From: Lachnospiraceae bacterium UBA3820
Lineage (GTDB): Bacteria > Bacillota > Clostridia > Lachnospirales > Lachnospiraceae
Assembly: GCA_002369325.1 (NCBI GenBank)
Contig: DFDU01000026.1
Coordinates: 1-64,000 of the forward strand
Length of the DNA stretch: 64,000 nucleotides
Direction of reading: 5' to 3'
Below, piece after piece: positions 17,273-25,438 of the stretch (position 1 is the first letter of the stretch; every line of letters starts with the position of its first letter). Below the pieces are notes generated by a model. That model did no database searches and was not told the origin of the DNA. It was given only the letters and a program-made list of their open reading frames with translations. The position numbers and the translations under genes were made by a program.

Positions 17273-17872
17273 TTATATAGTTATTCTTCCTTCCAATGCC
17301 CTAAGCAAGGTCATCTCATCGATACATTCCAAATCTCCTCCAACCGGTACTCCGCTTGCTATACGCGTTGTTTTAATTCCGGACGGTTTTATCAGCTTGG
17401 AAATGTACATCGCCGTCGCCTCTCCCTCTACACTGGAATTTGTCGCAACAATTACCTCATCTACATCCTCAGCCTCAAGCCTCAAAATAAGTTCCTTAAG
17501 CTTTATGTCATTTGCTCCGATTCCCATAGCCGGATTTATAACTCCGTGAAGGACATGATAAACGCCCGAATACTGACCGGTTCTCTCATATGCTGCCAAA
17601 TCTCTTGGGGTTTCAACCACCATAATAAGCTTATGATTTCTCTTGGTCGAAGCACATATCGGACACTCATCCCTGTCCGTAATGGTATAACAGCTTTTAC
17701 AATATTTTATATGCTTTTTGGCATCGGATATCGCCTCCGAAAGGCTGTTAACTCTGTCCTCCGGCATGTTAATTATATAAAACGCAAGCCTTTGGGCCGT
17801 TTTTCCGCCTATTCCGGGAAGTCTTGATAATTCTTCTATTAATTTATTAACCTTATCTCCGTATATATCCAT
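17273..17872 (-). CDS. recR: recombination protein RecR
   Basis: 199 residues, the usual length. Helix-hairpin-helix region LSRLPGIGGKTAQRLAF at the N-terminus, a four-cysteine zinc module (CKSCYTITDRDECPIC) and a Toprim domain with VVETPRDLAAYE and the GV(I)NP region, ending in ALEGRITI. It works with RecO and RecF in loading RecA at gaps. Its ATG overlaps the ybaB stop by one base, the common ybaB-recR arrangement downstream of dnaX. Confidence 0.96.
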   Translation of the reverse strand: MDIYGDKVNKLIEELSRLPGIGGKTAQRLAFYIINMPEDRVNSLSEAISDAKKHIKYCKSCYTITDRDECPICASTKRNHKLIMVVETPRDLAAYERTGQYSGVYHVLHGVINPAMGIGANDIKLKELILRLEAEDVDEVIVATNSSVEGEATAMYISKLIKPSGIKTTRIASGVPVGGDLECIDEMTLLRALEGRITI

Positions 17873-18228
17873 TAGAACGGGAAGCCTCCGCCCATTCCAC
17901 CGGTTATTTTACCCATTTGAGCCTTTTCATCTTCTGATTGAAGTCTTATAGCTTCATTTACTGCTGCCATAACATTCTCTTCGATATCCTCGAACAATTC
18001 CTCATCATCTCTGTCAAACGCATCCTTGTCAATCTTGATCTCGGTTATTTCTTTCTTTCCGTTAATCTTTACCTTAACAACTCCGCCTCCGGCAGTTGCC
18101 TCATATTCTTTTTCTTCAAGCTCCTTGGTAGTTTCCTCCATCTGCTTCTGCATCTTCTGAGCCTGCTTCATAAGATTATTCATGTTTCCCGGCATCATAC
18201 CTCCCGGAAATCCACCTCTTTTTGCCAT
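17872..18228 (-). CDS. YbaB/EbfC family nucleoid-associated protein
   Basis: 118 residues. Gly/Met-rich N-terminus (GGFPGGMMPGNMNNLMKQ), a coiled-coil-forming helix (about 17-45), the GGGVVKVKINGKKEI strand pair and a C-terminal acidic helix, ending in GGMGGGFPF. The family forms dimers shaped like tweezers that bind DNA. It lies between dnaX and recR, as in most bacteria, and an AGGAGG-type ribosome site precedes the ATG. Confidence 0.95.
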   Translation of the reverse strand: MAKRGGFPGGMMPGNMNNLMKQAQKMQKQMEETTKELEEKEYEATAGGGVVKVKINGKKEITEIKIDKDAFDRDDEELFEDIEENVMAAVNEAIRLQSEDEKAQMGKITGGMGGGFPF

Positions 18229-18293
18229 TTCTTAATCCTCCTGTTATGACATTTTTTATCTATAATATACATTTTTATCAATGCACTTATAAC

Positions 18294-19958
18294 TTATTTA
18301 AAATTTATATCATCAAATTTTACCTTTGATAAATCCAGTCCCTTCAGCCTATCGACCGACGTATCGTTTGAATTTACAAGTCTTAAGCCAATGTGTATTT
18401 CCCTTTCGGTAAGCTCGGCAAGTTCCTGCTCCAACAGCTCCCTGTTTGCCTTTTTATCAAAATAATCTATGGCAAGCTGGTTTTCGGAATTTCTTACATA
18501 AACAAGATCTATCGCCGACTTTATCTCTCCCGGAACAACCATGGCCTTTTCAAGAAATACTCTTTGTAAGCGCATAACAGTTGCCATAAGCTTGTCCCAT
18601 ATGCTTATAATGCTCTCGATTTCTTTCATGCTCGCCTCAGGAAATTCCTTTTTTAAATTGGCATATATTTTTTCACCGTCAACCTTATCCGTTTCGGATA
18701 CAGCCTGCGAATCAGCATTCTGCTGTCCGTTAGGATTTGCAGAATTGCCTGTTCCGGACACAGCCCGGGCTTCATCCTGATTGACATATACTATTTTTGT
18801 GCCATCACCGAGATTATCCGTTTTCTTTTCAAGATTATCCAGACGTTTTTCTATCGCCGAAAAATCTTTTTGCATCTGCGGTCTGCAAAGCTTTATGATT
18901 GCCACATCAACTATAACTCTCTTGGTTCTTACATATGCAAGCTTATTGGATGCTTCCTGAAGTATATTTATATAGCTGATGAGATAATCCTCATTTAATT
19001 CTTTTCCGAATTCTATCAAAGTTTCTTTCTTTTCGGTGGCAATATCCACGTCAAATTCAGGATTTAATTTCAGCATAAGCACATTTCTGATAAAGCCTAT
19101 AAGCTCGACCATGAATTGTGATAAATCCTTGCCCTGCCATACTGCATCATCAACAATATTAACAGCCTTATTAACATCATCATGAATTATCGCATCAAGA
19201 AGACTTATATAAATATCAATGTCAACCGCGCCAATCGTATCAAGAACCTTATCATATGTCAGTTCTTCACCCAGGTTAAAGGAAATACACTGGTCAAGTA
19301 TACTGAGTGCATCTCTCATTGAGCCGTCCGCAACCTTTGCAACATATGCAAGAGCTTCGCGGGTCGCCTTAATATTTTCTCTTTCCAAAAGCTCCGCAAG
19401 CCTGTCGGTAATTATTTCTATCGAAATACGTTTAAAATCATATCTTTGACATCTTGAAAGTATGGTTATCGGTACCGAATGCACATCCGTTGTAGCCAAT
19501 ATGAAAATAACATATGACGGCGGTTCTTCAAGCGTCTTTAACAATGCATTAAAGGCTTCCTTTCTGAGCATATGAACCTCATCAATTATATAAACAAGGT
19601 ATTTTCCGGTAGAAGGTGAATATTGAACCGAGCTGTTTATCTGTCTTATATTATCAACACCGTTATTTGAAGCTCCGTCTATCTCTATTACATTCATGGA
19701 AGCTCCTTCGGAAATCGCCTTACAGCTTGGACATTCATTACATGGACTTCCGTCAACCGGATGTTCACAGTTTACTGATTTTGCAAGAAGTCTTGCAATA
19801 GTGGTTTTACCCGTTCCTCTTGTTCCACAGAAAAGGTAGGCATGTCCTACTCTTTCATATTTTATCTGATTCTTAAGGGTTGTTACTATATGCTCCTGAC
19901 CCTTTACCTCATCGAATTCATTCGGTCGCCATTTTCTGTATAACGCCTGATACGACAT
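18294..19958 (-). CDS. dnaX: DNA polymerase III subunits gamma and tau
   Basis: 554 residues. Clamp-loader ATPase: SYQALYRKWRP start, Walker A GTRGTGKTT, a zinc module (C...C-N-E-C-P-S-C), the DEVHML Walker B with sensor 1 following and the SRCQRYDF arginine finger. Domains I-III span about 1-365; the remainder is tau-specific, including a variable Gln/Ser/Asn-rich linker (about 395-430) and a C-terminal polymerase/helicase-binding part. It starts 15 bases after the flavodoxin-SCP2 gene stop and leads the dnaX-ybaB-recR cluster. Confidence 0.96.
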   Translation of the reverse strand: MSYQALYRKWRPNEFDEVKGQEHIVTTLKNQIKYERVGHAYLFCGTRGTGKTTIARLLAKSVNCEHPVDGSPCNECPSCKAISEGASMNVIEIDGASNNGVDNIRQINSSVQYSPSTGKYLVYIIDEVHMLRKEAFNALLKTLEEPPSYVIFILATTDVHSVPITILSRCQRYDFKRISIEIITDRLAELLERENIKATREALAYVAKVADGSMRDALSILDQCISFNLGEELTYDKVLDTIGAVDIDIYISLLDAIIHDDVNKAVNIVDDAVWQGKDLSQFMVELIGFIRNVLMLKLNPEFDVDIATEKKETLIEFGKELNEDYLISYINILQEASNKLAYVRTKRVIVDVAIIKLCRPQMQKDFSAIEKRLDNLEKKTDNLGDGTKIVYVNQDEARAVSGTGNSANPNGQQNADSQAVSETDKVDGEKIYANLKKEFPEASMKEIESIISIWDKLMATVMRLQRVFLEKAMVVPGEIKSAIDLVYVRNSENQLAIDYFDKKANRELLEQELAELTEREIHIGLRLVNSNDTSVDRLKGLDLSKVKFDDINFK

Positions 19959-19972
19959 AATCTATGTCCTTT

Positions 19973-20989
19973 CTATTTATTGTATCTGAATCTGAAAATC
20001 TGATCTAACATTCTGAGCGTTTTAAAATTGCCCTTCGCGGTTATTTCTCCGGACATAAATCCTTTTTGAAACGTCATCTTTCCGGCAATTATATCTCTCA
20101 TCATGGAACTCTCTGCTTTAAGCTTAACATCTGCCTCCTGATCCTCACCGTATTCACATGAAAGCTCCTCACCGGCTTTAACATTTATAACAAGAGTCTT
20201 GCTTATATCAGGAATAATTATTACATATTTTGCTGAAAAATCCTTTTCCGGATAATAGCTCTTAAAGAAGCCTCCGACTATATCGTCTTCATATACAGGC
20301 TCCTCCTTCTTTTCGTCATCTCCGAGCATATGCTTGAACATGGCAGCCAATTCCTCTATATCTTCCTTTTGTTTTTTCACATAGCCGTCATCGGCAACGA
20401 ACTTTGAAAGTTGCTCACTCTCCTGAGGAGTCAGCGTTATATTATGCTTTTTGATTATATTATTTTTTACTGCGGTATTGCTTGTAGGAAGCTTAACCTG
20501 CTTTTGATTTATGCTTCTGTATAAGTCTTCCGCCTTCTTTTCGATCAATGACAAAAATGCAGTATTACGTTCGAAAACCTCTGAGCTTTCGACATAGCTT
20601 GCTATTCCGTTTATGGATACTCCTCCGAGAATATCCCAGGCCTTTTTAAGTGAAAGCTCGGCATCCAGTTCTCCATATGCAGTTGCCACAACAACAGGCA
20701 TCATATAAAGATTTGAAATCTTCTCCTTATCACCGTAAAGCCAGCACATATCCAAAAACTGCTGCATATAACCGCCTATTCCGAACCATTCAACACTTGA
20801 AGCAAGTATGATTCCGTCACATTCCTTAAGCGTATTCGGCAAGGTTGCTATGCCCGATTTATCCTCATACATATTATATCTTTTTACTTCAACTCTGAGT
20901 TCTTCCAAAACCTGAACAAGTCTGTCGATTACAAAAAGAGTCGGATCCTCAAGTAATCCGCGTCCGCCATAGTATATATTAATCTTCAT
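19973..20989 (-). CDS. flavodoxin-like / SCP2-like two-domain protein
   Basis: 338 residues. The first about 170 look like an NADPH-dependent FMN reductase or flavodoxin fold (KINIYYGGRG, DGIILASSVEWFGIGG as the flavin-binding loop, VVATAYGE). A charged linker (about 175-240) leads to an SCP2 sterol-carrier-like domain (about 250-338: YVIIIPDISKTLVINV, ADVKLKAESSMMRDIIAGK, ITAKGNFKTLRML). This pairing is known from Clostridia but the substrate is not. Cytoplasmic; it is the first gene of the minus-strand unit that includes dnaX. The promoter at 21036-21064 would serve the whole unit. Confidence 0.75.
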   Translation of the reverse strand: MKINIYYGGRGLLEDPTLFVIDRLVQVLEELRVEVKRYNMYEDKSGIATLPNTLKECDGIILASSVEWFGIGGYMQQFLDMCWLYGDKEKISNLYMMPVVVATAYGELDAELSLKKAWDILGGVSINGIASYVESSEVFERNTAFLSLIEKKAEDLYRSINQKQVKLPTSNTAVKNNIIKKHNITLTPQESEQLSKFVADDGYVKKQKEDIEELAAMFKHMLGDDEKKEEPVYEDDIVGGFFKSYYPEKDFSAKYVIIIPDISKTLVINVKAGEELSCEYGEDQEADVKLKAESSMMRDIIAGKMTFQKGFMSGEITAKGNFKTLRMLDQIFRFRYNK

Positions 20990-21035
20990 ATTCCCTTAAC
21001 CTCATCACACAATAATGACAATTTGACATATAATT

Positions 21036-21064
21036 AATATACCAAAAATAAGGGTTAAATACAA
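21036..21064 (-). promoter_or_regulatory. sigma-A-like promoter of the flavodoxin-dnaX-recR unit
   Basis: On the minus strand TTGTAT (21059-21064), a 17-base spacer and TATATT (21036-21041). The start of transcription would lie about 40 bases before the ATG at 20989. Confidence 0.5.
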
Positions 21065-21097
21065 TCATTTGTTTAAGTTTTTTGGTTAACATAAATC

Positions 21098-21128
21098 AAA
21101 AAAGCGGTCGTTTATTCCGCACCGCTTT
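21098..21128 (-). terminator. intrinsic terminator of the tad operon
   Basis: Minus strand: AAAGCGGT, a 12-base loop, ACCGCTTT and a run of six T. The 5' side of the stem overlaps the stop codon of the FHA gene, so it closes the tad operon. Confidence 0.8.
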
Positions 21129-22422
21129 ATGCAACAAAAAACTCTTCATTTGCAAGTCTTACAATATCTCCCGCCTTGACCTTAAACTCCTCGTTAGCCT
21201 TAAGCTTAACCGAATTAACAAAGGTTCCGTTGGTTGAGTTTTTGTCTTCGATAAATATATTATTGTTTCTTATCAATATCCTTGCATGAACACGACTTAT
21301 CTGCTCCTTGTCCAGTCTGTAATCCGTATTGTTTTTCCCACGTCCTATCACAAGTTCTTCTTTTTTCGTGTCAATTACAATAGGTTCAAGCATCCCGTCA
21401 TTTAACGGAACCAGCTTATATTCTTCTTTCACCTTAATTTCCGGTTCGAATTTACGGCTGAGCTTCGGCTTATGATAAGCCGTTTCACCGGCAGAAAAAC
21501 CGCCGTTTGTATCAGATATTTTTGTTTCAAATATTTTTTGTTCAAACTCTTTCATGGATTCATCGGCATCTATTTCTTCTTCCTTTTCTTTTTTCAAATA
21601 ATATAAAACAAAATCAATCACAAGCATAATAAGAGAAATTATAAAAAGAACAAGCATCGCCTTGCCTTTATTTGTAAACATATATCCGAGCATAAAAACA
21701 ATCGCGAGTATTAAATTGATTGTAAGAATATTTTCATGGGTATGACTTTGTCCGATGATTTTTGCTTCAATCTCTGTTTCCTCCTGTTTTTCTCTTTCGG
21801 CTTCATTATTTATACATTCTTCTTCCGACGGCAAAATCTTCATCGGTTCCCTATTTGACACATGATCAAAATCCCGTTTCGAAAAGAAATTATCAAGCTC
21901 GGACAAATCAAAGTTTTCTTTAACGGTTACTTCGTATATATCATGCATTTTAATGATTCCTTCGGCACTTTTGTAATCAAAAATCCGCATTACATATTCC
22001 ATAAATTTTTTTAACTGGGACCTGATGTCCCTGTTATAAAAGGGAATGCATATCATTTTTATTTTCTTTTCATTATCATCCCAAAGCATATATTCCGGTG
22101 AAATCACCAGATCATCAGGGCATAAAAGATATTTTTCCATATCTTTTATACTGTTGCATATTCCCCTTATTATTTTTTCCAGACATGTAATATCCGGCTT
22201 ATTTTTTTGAAAATATTTTTTTAAAACAAAGCATGAATTTATGGGATATCTTAGATAAACATTATTGTCAATCATATTTATAACCGGCCTGATTATTCCG
22301 TCTATATCATTATTTTCAAGCATATCAAACATATACTTTTTGGAGGATATTTCCGTTATATCTTTATTGATTTCGGACTCGATATAATTGTTAATCCCCC
22401 TGCTCCCGTAATTTATCTCCAT
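21127..22422 (-). CDS. FHA-domain membrane protein of the tad operon (DUF6382-like)
   Basis: 431 residues. The N-terminal about 180 residues match the DUF6382-type region seen in clostridial FHA proteins. Two adjacent hydrophobic segments (about 233-250 and 254-273) form a hairpin in the membrane, and a C-terminal forkhead-associated domain (about 350-431) shows VIGRGKNNTDY, ISRVHARI and DKNSTNGTFVN. FHA domains bind phosphothreonine, so this may link the pilus to Ser/Thr kinase signalling. The start has AAGGAG 11 bases upstream inside the preceding TadE-like gene, with which it overlaps by 32 bp. Last gene of the tad unit. Confidence 0.85.
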   Translation of the reverse strand: MEINYGSRGINNYIESEINKDITEISSKKYMFDMLENNDIDGIIRPVINMIDNNVYLRYPINSCFVLKKYFQKNKPDITCLEKIIRGICNSIKDMEKYLLCPDDLVISPEYMLWDDNEKKIKMICIPFYNRDIRSQLKKFMEYVMRIFDYKSAEGIIKMHDIYEVTVKENFDLSELDNFFSKRDFDHVSNREPMKILPSEEECINNEAEREKQEETEIEAKIIGQSHTHENILTINLILAIVFMLGYMFTNKGKAMLVLFIISLIMLVIDFVLYYLKKEKEEEIDADESMKEFEQKIFETKISDTNGGFSAGETAYHKPKLSRKFEPEIKVKEEYKLVPLNDGMLEPIVIDTKKEELVIGRGKNNTDYRLDKEQISRVHARILIRNNNIFIEDKNSTNGTFVNSVKLKANEEFKVKAGDIVRLANEEFFVA

Positions 22423-22834
22423 ACAATTGCCATCTCCTTAATCTTTGAGTGCACTTATCATATTCTCTCTTATATATCACTTTTTTCCCCTGATATCTGT
22501 ATATTTTTCCTCCCTTTGTCGATTCGGAATCCAAATATAGAGATATCTCTCCTGAGTTAATCTTTACCGATATATCCGGTTCGTTTCCGGAGCCGACTAT
22601 TTTATCCTTTACCTCATCAATTATTCCTGACTCAAGAAGTACCCTGTCTTCACCTGCCGATAATTCATATATTCCACAATACGCTTCGCCCTGAATAATT
22701 GCATCATTTATAATATCCATAAACCAAAAGATTACAAAAACAATTATAAAAATTAGAAACGGCATGATAAGTGACACCTCCACAACCGTACTTCCCTTAT
22801 TATTTTGGGTTTCAGACTCAAACCCTCTTCGCAT
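22391..22834 (-). CDS. TadE-like minor pseudopilin
   Basis: 147 residues. A short polar lead ends in KGSTVVEVSLIMPF, where cleavage after Gly leaves a mature protein with Glu at position 5 (S-T-V-V-E), followed by one hydrophobic helix (about 17-40). This is the type IVb prepilin/TadE pattern. The rest is a soluble extracytoplasmic domain. It should be processed by the prepilin peptidase at 29738-30199. Sits between the longer TadE-like gene and the FHA gene. Confidence 0.8.
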   Translation of the reverse strand: MRRGFESETQNNKGSTVVEVSLIMPFLIFIIVFVIFWFMDIINDAIIQGEAYCGIYELSAGEDRVLLESGIIDEVKDKIVGSGNEPDISVKINSGEISLYLDSESTKGGKIYRYQGKKVIYKREYDKCTQRLRRWQLYGDKLREQGD

Positions 22835-22856
22835 TTGCCCTACCTTCCTTTCATTT

Positions 22857-23639
22857 TTATCTATCTTCGGCGCACCTGCTGCAACCGGGCAAACCGCCCG
22901 TCTCGCTAAGCTTAACCCTGTAAACCGTTCGTTTTAAACCGCTGCAATTTTTATCCGAATGATAACGTCTGCCTTCATCGGTAACAAAAACAGTTTCCGA
23001 ACATTTATCCCCGCAGAATTCACAGGCGGTATATCCTTTTGATTTTGCTGTTTTTCGGGAAGCCGTATGTATTGATAACGTAAGATGCGTACAGGCTCTG
23101 CTTTCATGATATACATCCCTGTTATCCGTTACATAAACATATTTGTCTTCATCAACGCATTCTTTTCTTCCATTGTTTTCTCCTTCGCCGATATATGCCC
23201 GTTGTTTTATGATTATGTGCTTTTTCTTTACGAGCTCCGGTAGCAAAGGTATATCTATATCAAGCTTGTAATTTACACAAAGAACCACATAATCATTATT
23301 GTCTTTTCCCACGGTCCCCCAAAAATCAATACCGCTTATACCGCCTTGTATACTCTTTTCAACTATTTCTTTATCATCTATATAACTGGGCATAATTATC
23401 TGCGGTAATAAAGCATTCGAATCGGAAACATATGCATATTCCGCCATATATTCCGCCGTTTCGGCAGCTGCCTCGTATATTACGCCCTCAGCAAGCTTAC
23501 ATCTGCACATACAAAAAACGGCAAGCATGGAAAATAGAAAAACAGGCATAACAAGTGTAGCTTCAACAACAGCACTTCCCTTATTTAATTTAATAAATCT
23601 GTCTTTAATTTTTCTGAAAAACAAGAAAAATTTTTTCAT
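22857..23639 (-). CDS. TadE-like protein with a C-terminal tandem cysteine module
   Basis: 260 residues. KGSAVVEATLVMPVF (about 20-34) is a prepilin-like cleavage and helix signature with Glu5. Residues 45-160 form the exported domain. The last about 95 residues contain two tandem copies of the pattern V-Y/F-V-T-D, YH, Cys, Leu and later CxxC: YVTDNRDVYHESRAC...CEFC and FVTDEGRRYHSDKNC...CSRC. Such His/Cys modules resemble small Ada-like zinc-binding motifs found at the ends of surface nucleases and other proteins. The tail is not part of ordinary TadE proteins. AAGGTG precedes the ATG. Confidence 0.75.
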   Translation of the reverse strand: MKKFFLFFRKIKDRFIKLNKGSAVVEATLVMPVFLFSMLAVFCMCRCKLAEGVIYEAAAETAEYMAEYAYVSDSNALLPQIIMPSYIDDKEIVEKSIQGGISGIDFWGTVGKDNNDYVVLCVNYKLDIDIPLLPELVKKKHIIIKQRAYIGEGENNGRKECVDEDKYVYVTDNRDVYHESRACTHLTLSIHTASRKTAKSKGYTACEFCGDKCSETVFVTDEGRRYHSDKNCSGLKRTVYRVKLSETGGLPGCSRCAEDR

Positions 23640-23662
23640 TCGACAATCACCTTACTTTTATT

Positions 23663-23766
23663 CATATGACTTTTGTTTTAACACCCTCTGCCTCCTTGGC
23701 AACACCCGGAGAGGTTTTTTCATTATTGGGCTAAAAGACAGAGGATATTAAAACAAAAATCATATC
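23663..23766 (-). repeat. long intercistronic stem-loop inside the tad operon
   Basis: Arms 23663-23690 and 23739-23766 (28 bases each) are complementary with four differences, three of which become G-U pairs in the minus-strand RNA. The base of the stem touches the stop codon of the DUF5702 gene. The 48-base loop contains a GGAGG that can pair with CCTC upstream of it. It separates the upstream assembly and pilin genes from the TadE-like and FHA genes. Confidence 0.65.
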
Positions 23767-25159
23767 AATATCCACCGCTAATATTAAAATTAAACACACT
23801 GTCCGAGCTTTCTATACTTACATCTACAGTAAGACCCACTGCCGCATTTTCCATCTTAAATTCCGGATAAATCTGTTTTGCGTTAAGCTGCATTATATCA
23901 AGCATTCTTTTATATGTACTGTCCATATTAAGGGACAGTAATATAAGCAGGTAATCCTCATAGCTCATACCCTTTCCTTCATCCGGCTGTTTTTCCTTAA
24001 TACTGTCACTTAGATGATCAATATCTGTTTTCCAATTATTTTTGTTCTTCATAAACTCTGTTTTTTTACCATCCAATAATATCCTTACATCGGAAAGAGC
24101 TTCCGCATAGGACCAGCATCCTGCGATAAGATATTTTAATATAGGTTCGGGAATAGCGGTTGCAAAGCTCAATGAATATGCTATTTCCCTGACACGTGCC
24201 ATCCTCGTAGTGTCAGACAAAAGGTATGTAAAATTAATCGGAAATCTAATAACACAAATTCTGTTGACTGTCTTCTTCAAGTTGAGATAATCCGACGATT
24301 TCCCGCATATCAGATATTCCATCTCAAATTTAAAAACAGTGTCTTTATTCTTATTTTGGTTTACCGCACTGTTGAAAACTTCCTTTGTATATGCAAGACT
24401 GCAACCGGCTTCAATTATCGAATTATTCCATGCCGGATTTTTCTTTAAATCCTTTTTCAGTCTGCTATAGCTGTTAAAGCTGTCATTAAGATTACCGAAA
24501 TCGGCAACCACTGACAGGCTTTTTGACGGACATTCAGATAAATCGACAATATCACTGCATATTTCTAATTTTTCCGGAGCAACAAAATATAATACGCCGA
24601 CTTTCCCAATAGTCTTTGTAATGCTCCTTGGATCGTCCTCCTTTTTCTTTTTTGAATCATTTTCTTCAGTTTTATTGTCCGAATCTATATCGGTATCCAT
24701 ATCCTCTATTACTTTTTCATCCATTACGGCTTCCTTACCGCCGGTCTTCGCAAAAATAGCATCAGCACCGTAATCCAATGCCGCATATGCAGCATAATCC
24801 TCTATCTGTGTTTTTAAGGCTTCACATTTGTTATCCGTTATTAAATCAAAATCCGTTATCGCCACATAAACAAGATTCTGACCTTTATCAAGATTATTTT
24901 TTACATTTTCACCGAAAAACTCTTCAACAGCCGCCTCACCCCGACCATAATCCGTTTTGTCAAAGAGAAGAATATGATAATGTTCGAATATATAACCGTT
25001 ATATGTTGATTTTATATCCGAAACAGCCGAATTAACCGCTATACAGGCTCTTGCCTTATCGTTATAAAATTTGCATATTCTGACAGCAAACATCCCCAGC
25101 AACAAAAGGGCGCTCATTATCAGACTTAGAAAAACAGTTATCTGTCCTCTGTTATTCAT
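23765..25159 (-). CDS. DUF5702-type tad-locus membrane protein
   Basis: 464 residues. MNNRGQITVFLSLIMSALLLLGMF is a single N-terminal membrane helix with a TadG-like QITVF start, followed by a large exported region. An acidic Lys/Asp/Glu linker (about 155-180) splits the exported part; the C-terminus contains SYEDYLLILLSLNM and ends in SVFNFNISGGY. The family (DUF5702, as I recall it) is regularly found in clostridial tad loci and is thought to take part in pilus assembly at the cell surface; its exact role is unknown. It starts about 90 bases after the Flp pilin stop. Confidence 0.72.
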   Translation of the reverse strand: MNNRGQITVFLSLIMSALLLLGMFAVRICKFYNDKARACIAVNSAVSDIKSTYNGYIFEHYHILLFDKTDYGRGEAAVEEFFGENVKNNLDKGQNLVYVAITDFDLITDNKCEALKTQIEDYAAYAALDYGADAIFAKTGGKEAVMDEKVIEDMDTDIDSDNKTEENDSKKKKEDDPRSITKTIGKVGVLYFVAPEKLEICSDIVDLSECPSKSLSVVADFGNLNDSFNSYSRLKKDLKKNPAWNNSIIEAGCSLAYTKEVFNSAVNQNKNKDTVFKFEMEYLICGKSSDYLNLKKTVNRICVIRFPINFTYLLSDTTRMARVREIAYSLSFATAIPEPILKYLIAGCWSYAEALSDVRILLDGKKTEFMKNKNNWKTDIDHLSDSIKEKQPDEGKGMSYEDYLLILLSLNMDSTYKRMLDIMQLNAKQIYPEFKMENAAVGLTVDVSIESSDSVFNFNISGGY

Positions 25160-25248
25160 AATCTTCTCCCTGACCTTTCCTTTGTGATATATCTTTAATA
25201 ATAGTTTATTTACAGAAATAAAATATTAGAAAACAACAAAATGAACAA

Positions 25249-25422
25249 TTATGTATAGACTTTCTTTGCATCTTTATTTATGGACTTCCAGATATTAGTA
25301 ACAAGACTTTCTATCTGATCCTTGAATATAGCAACCATCGCAATAAGAACAACGATGATCAATATAACCTCAACTACGCCCATACCGTCTTCTTCTTTTA
25401 TAAATCTTTCAAAACCATTCAC
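25249..25422 (-). CDS. Flp1-type type IVb pilin
   Basis: 57 residues starting with GTG at 25422, preceded by GGAGG at seven bases. The sequence reads MNGFERFIKEEDG, then MGVVEVILIIVVLIA, a textbook type IVb prepilin: cleavage after Gly13 gives a mature pilin with Glu at position 5 and a hydrophobic assembly helix, followed by about 22 polar residues (DQIESLVTNIWKS...). It is the major pilin candidate of this tad locus. It lies between TadC and the DUF5702 gene and is easily missed because of its length and GTG start. Confidence 0.85.
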   Translation of the reverse strand: MNGFERFIKEEDGMGVVEVILIIVVLIAMVAIFKDQIESLVTNIWKSINKDAKKVYT

Positions 25423-25438
25423 CTTAAGCCCTCCTCTC

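Noticed and set aside
23660..23723. 21-codon basic peptide (minus strand, ATG 23723) in the tad stem-loop
   Set aside because: No ribosome site and it lies within the paired arms; better explained as structured RNA.
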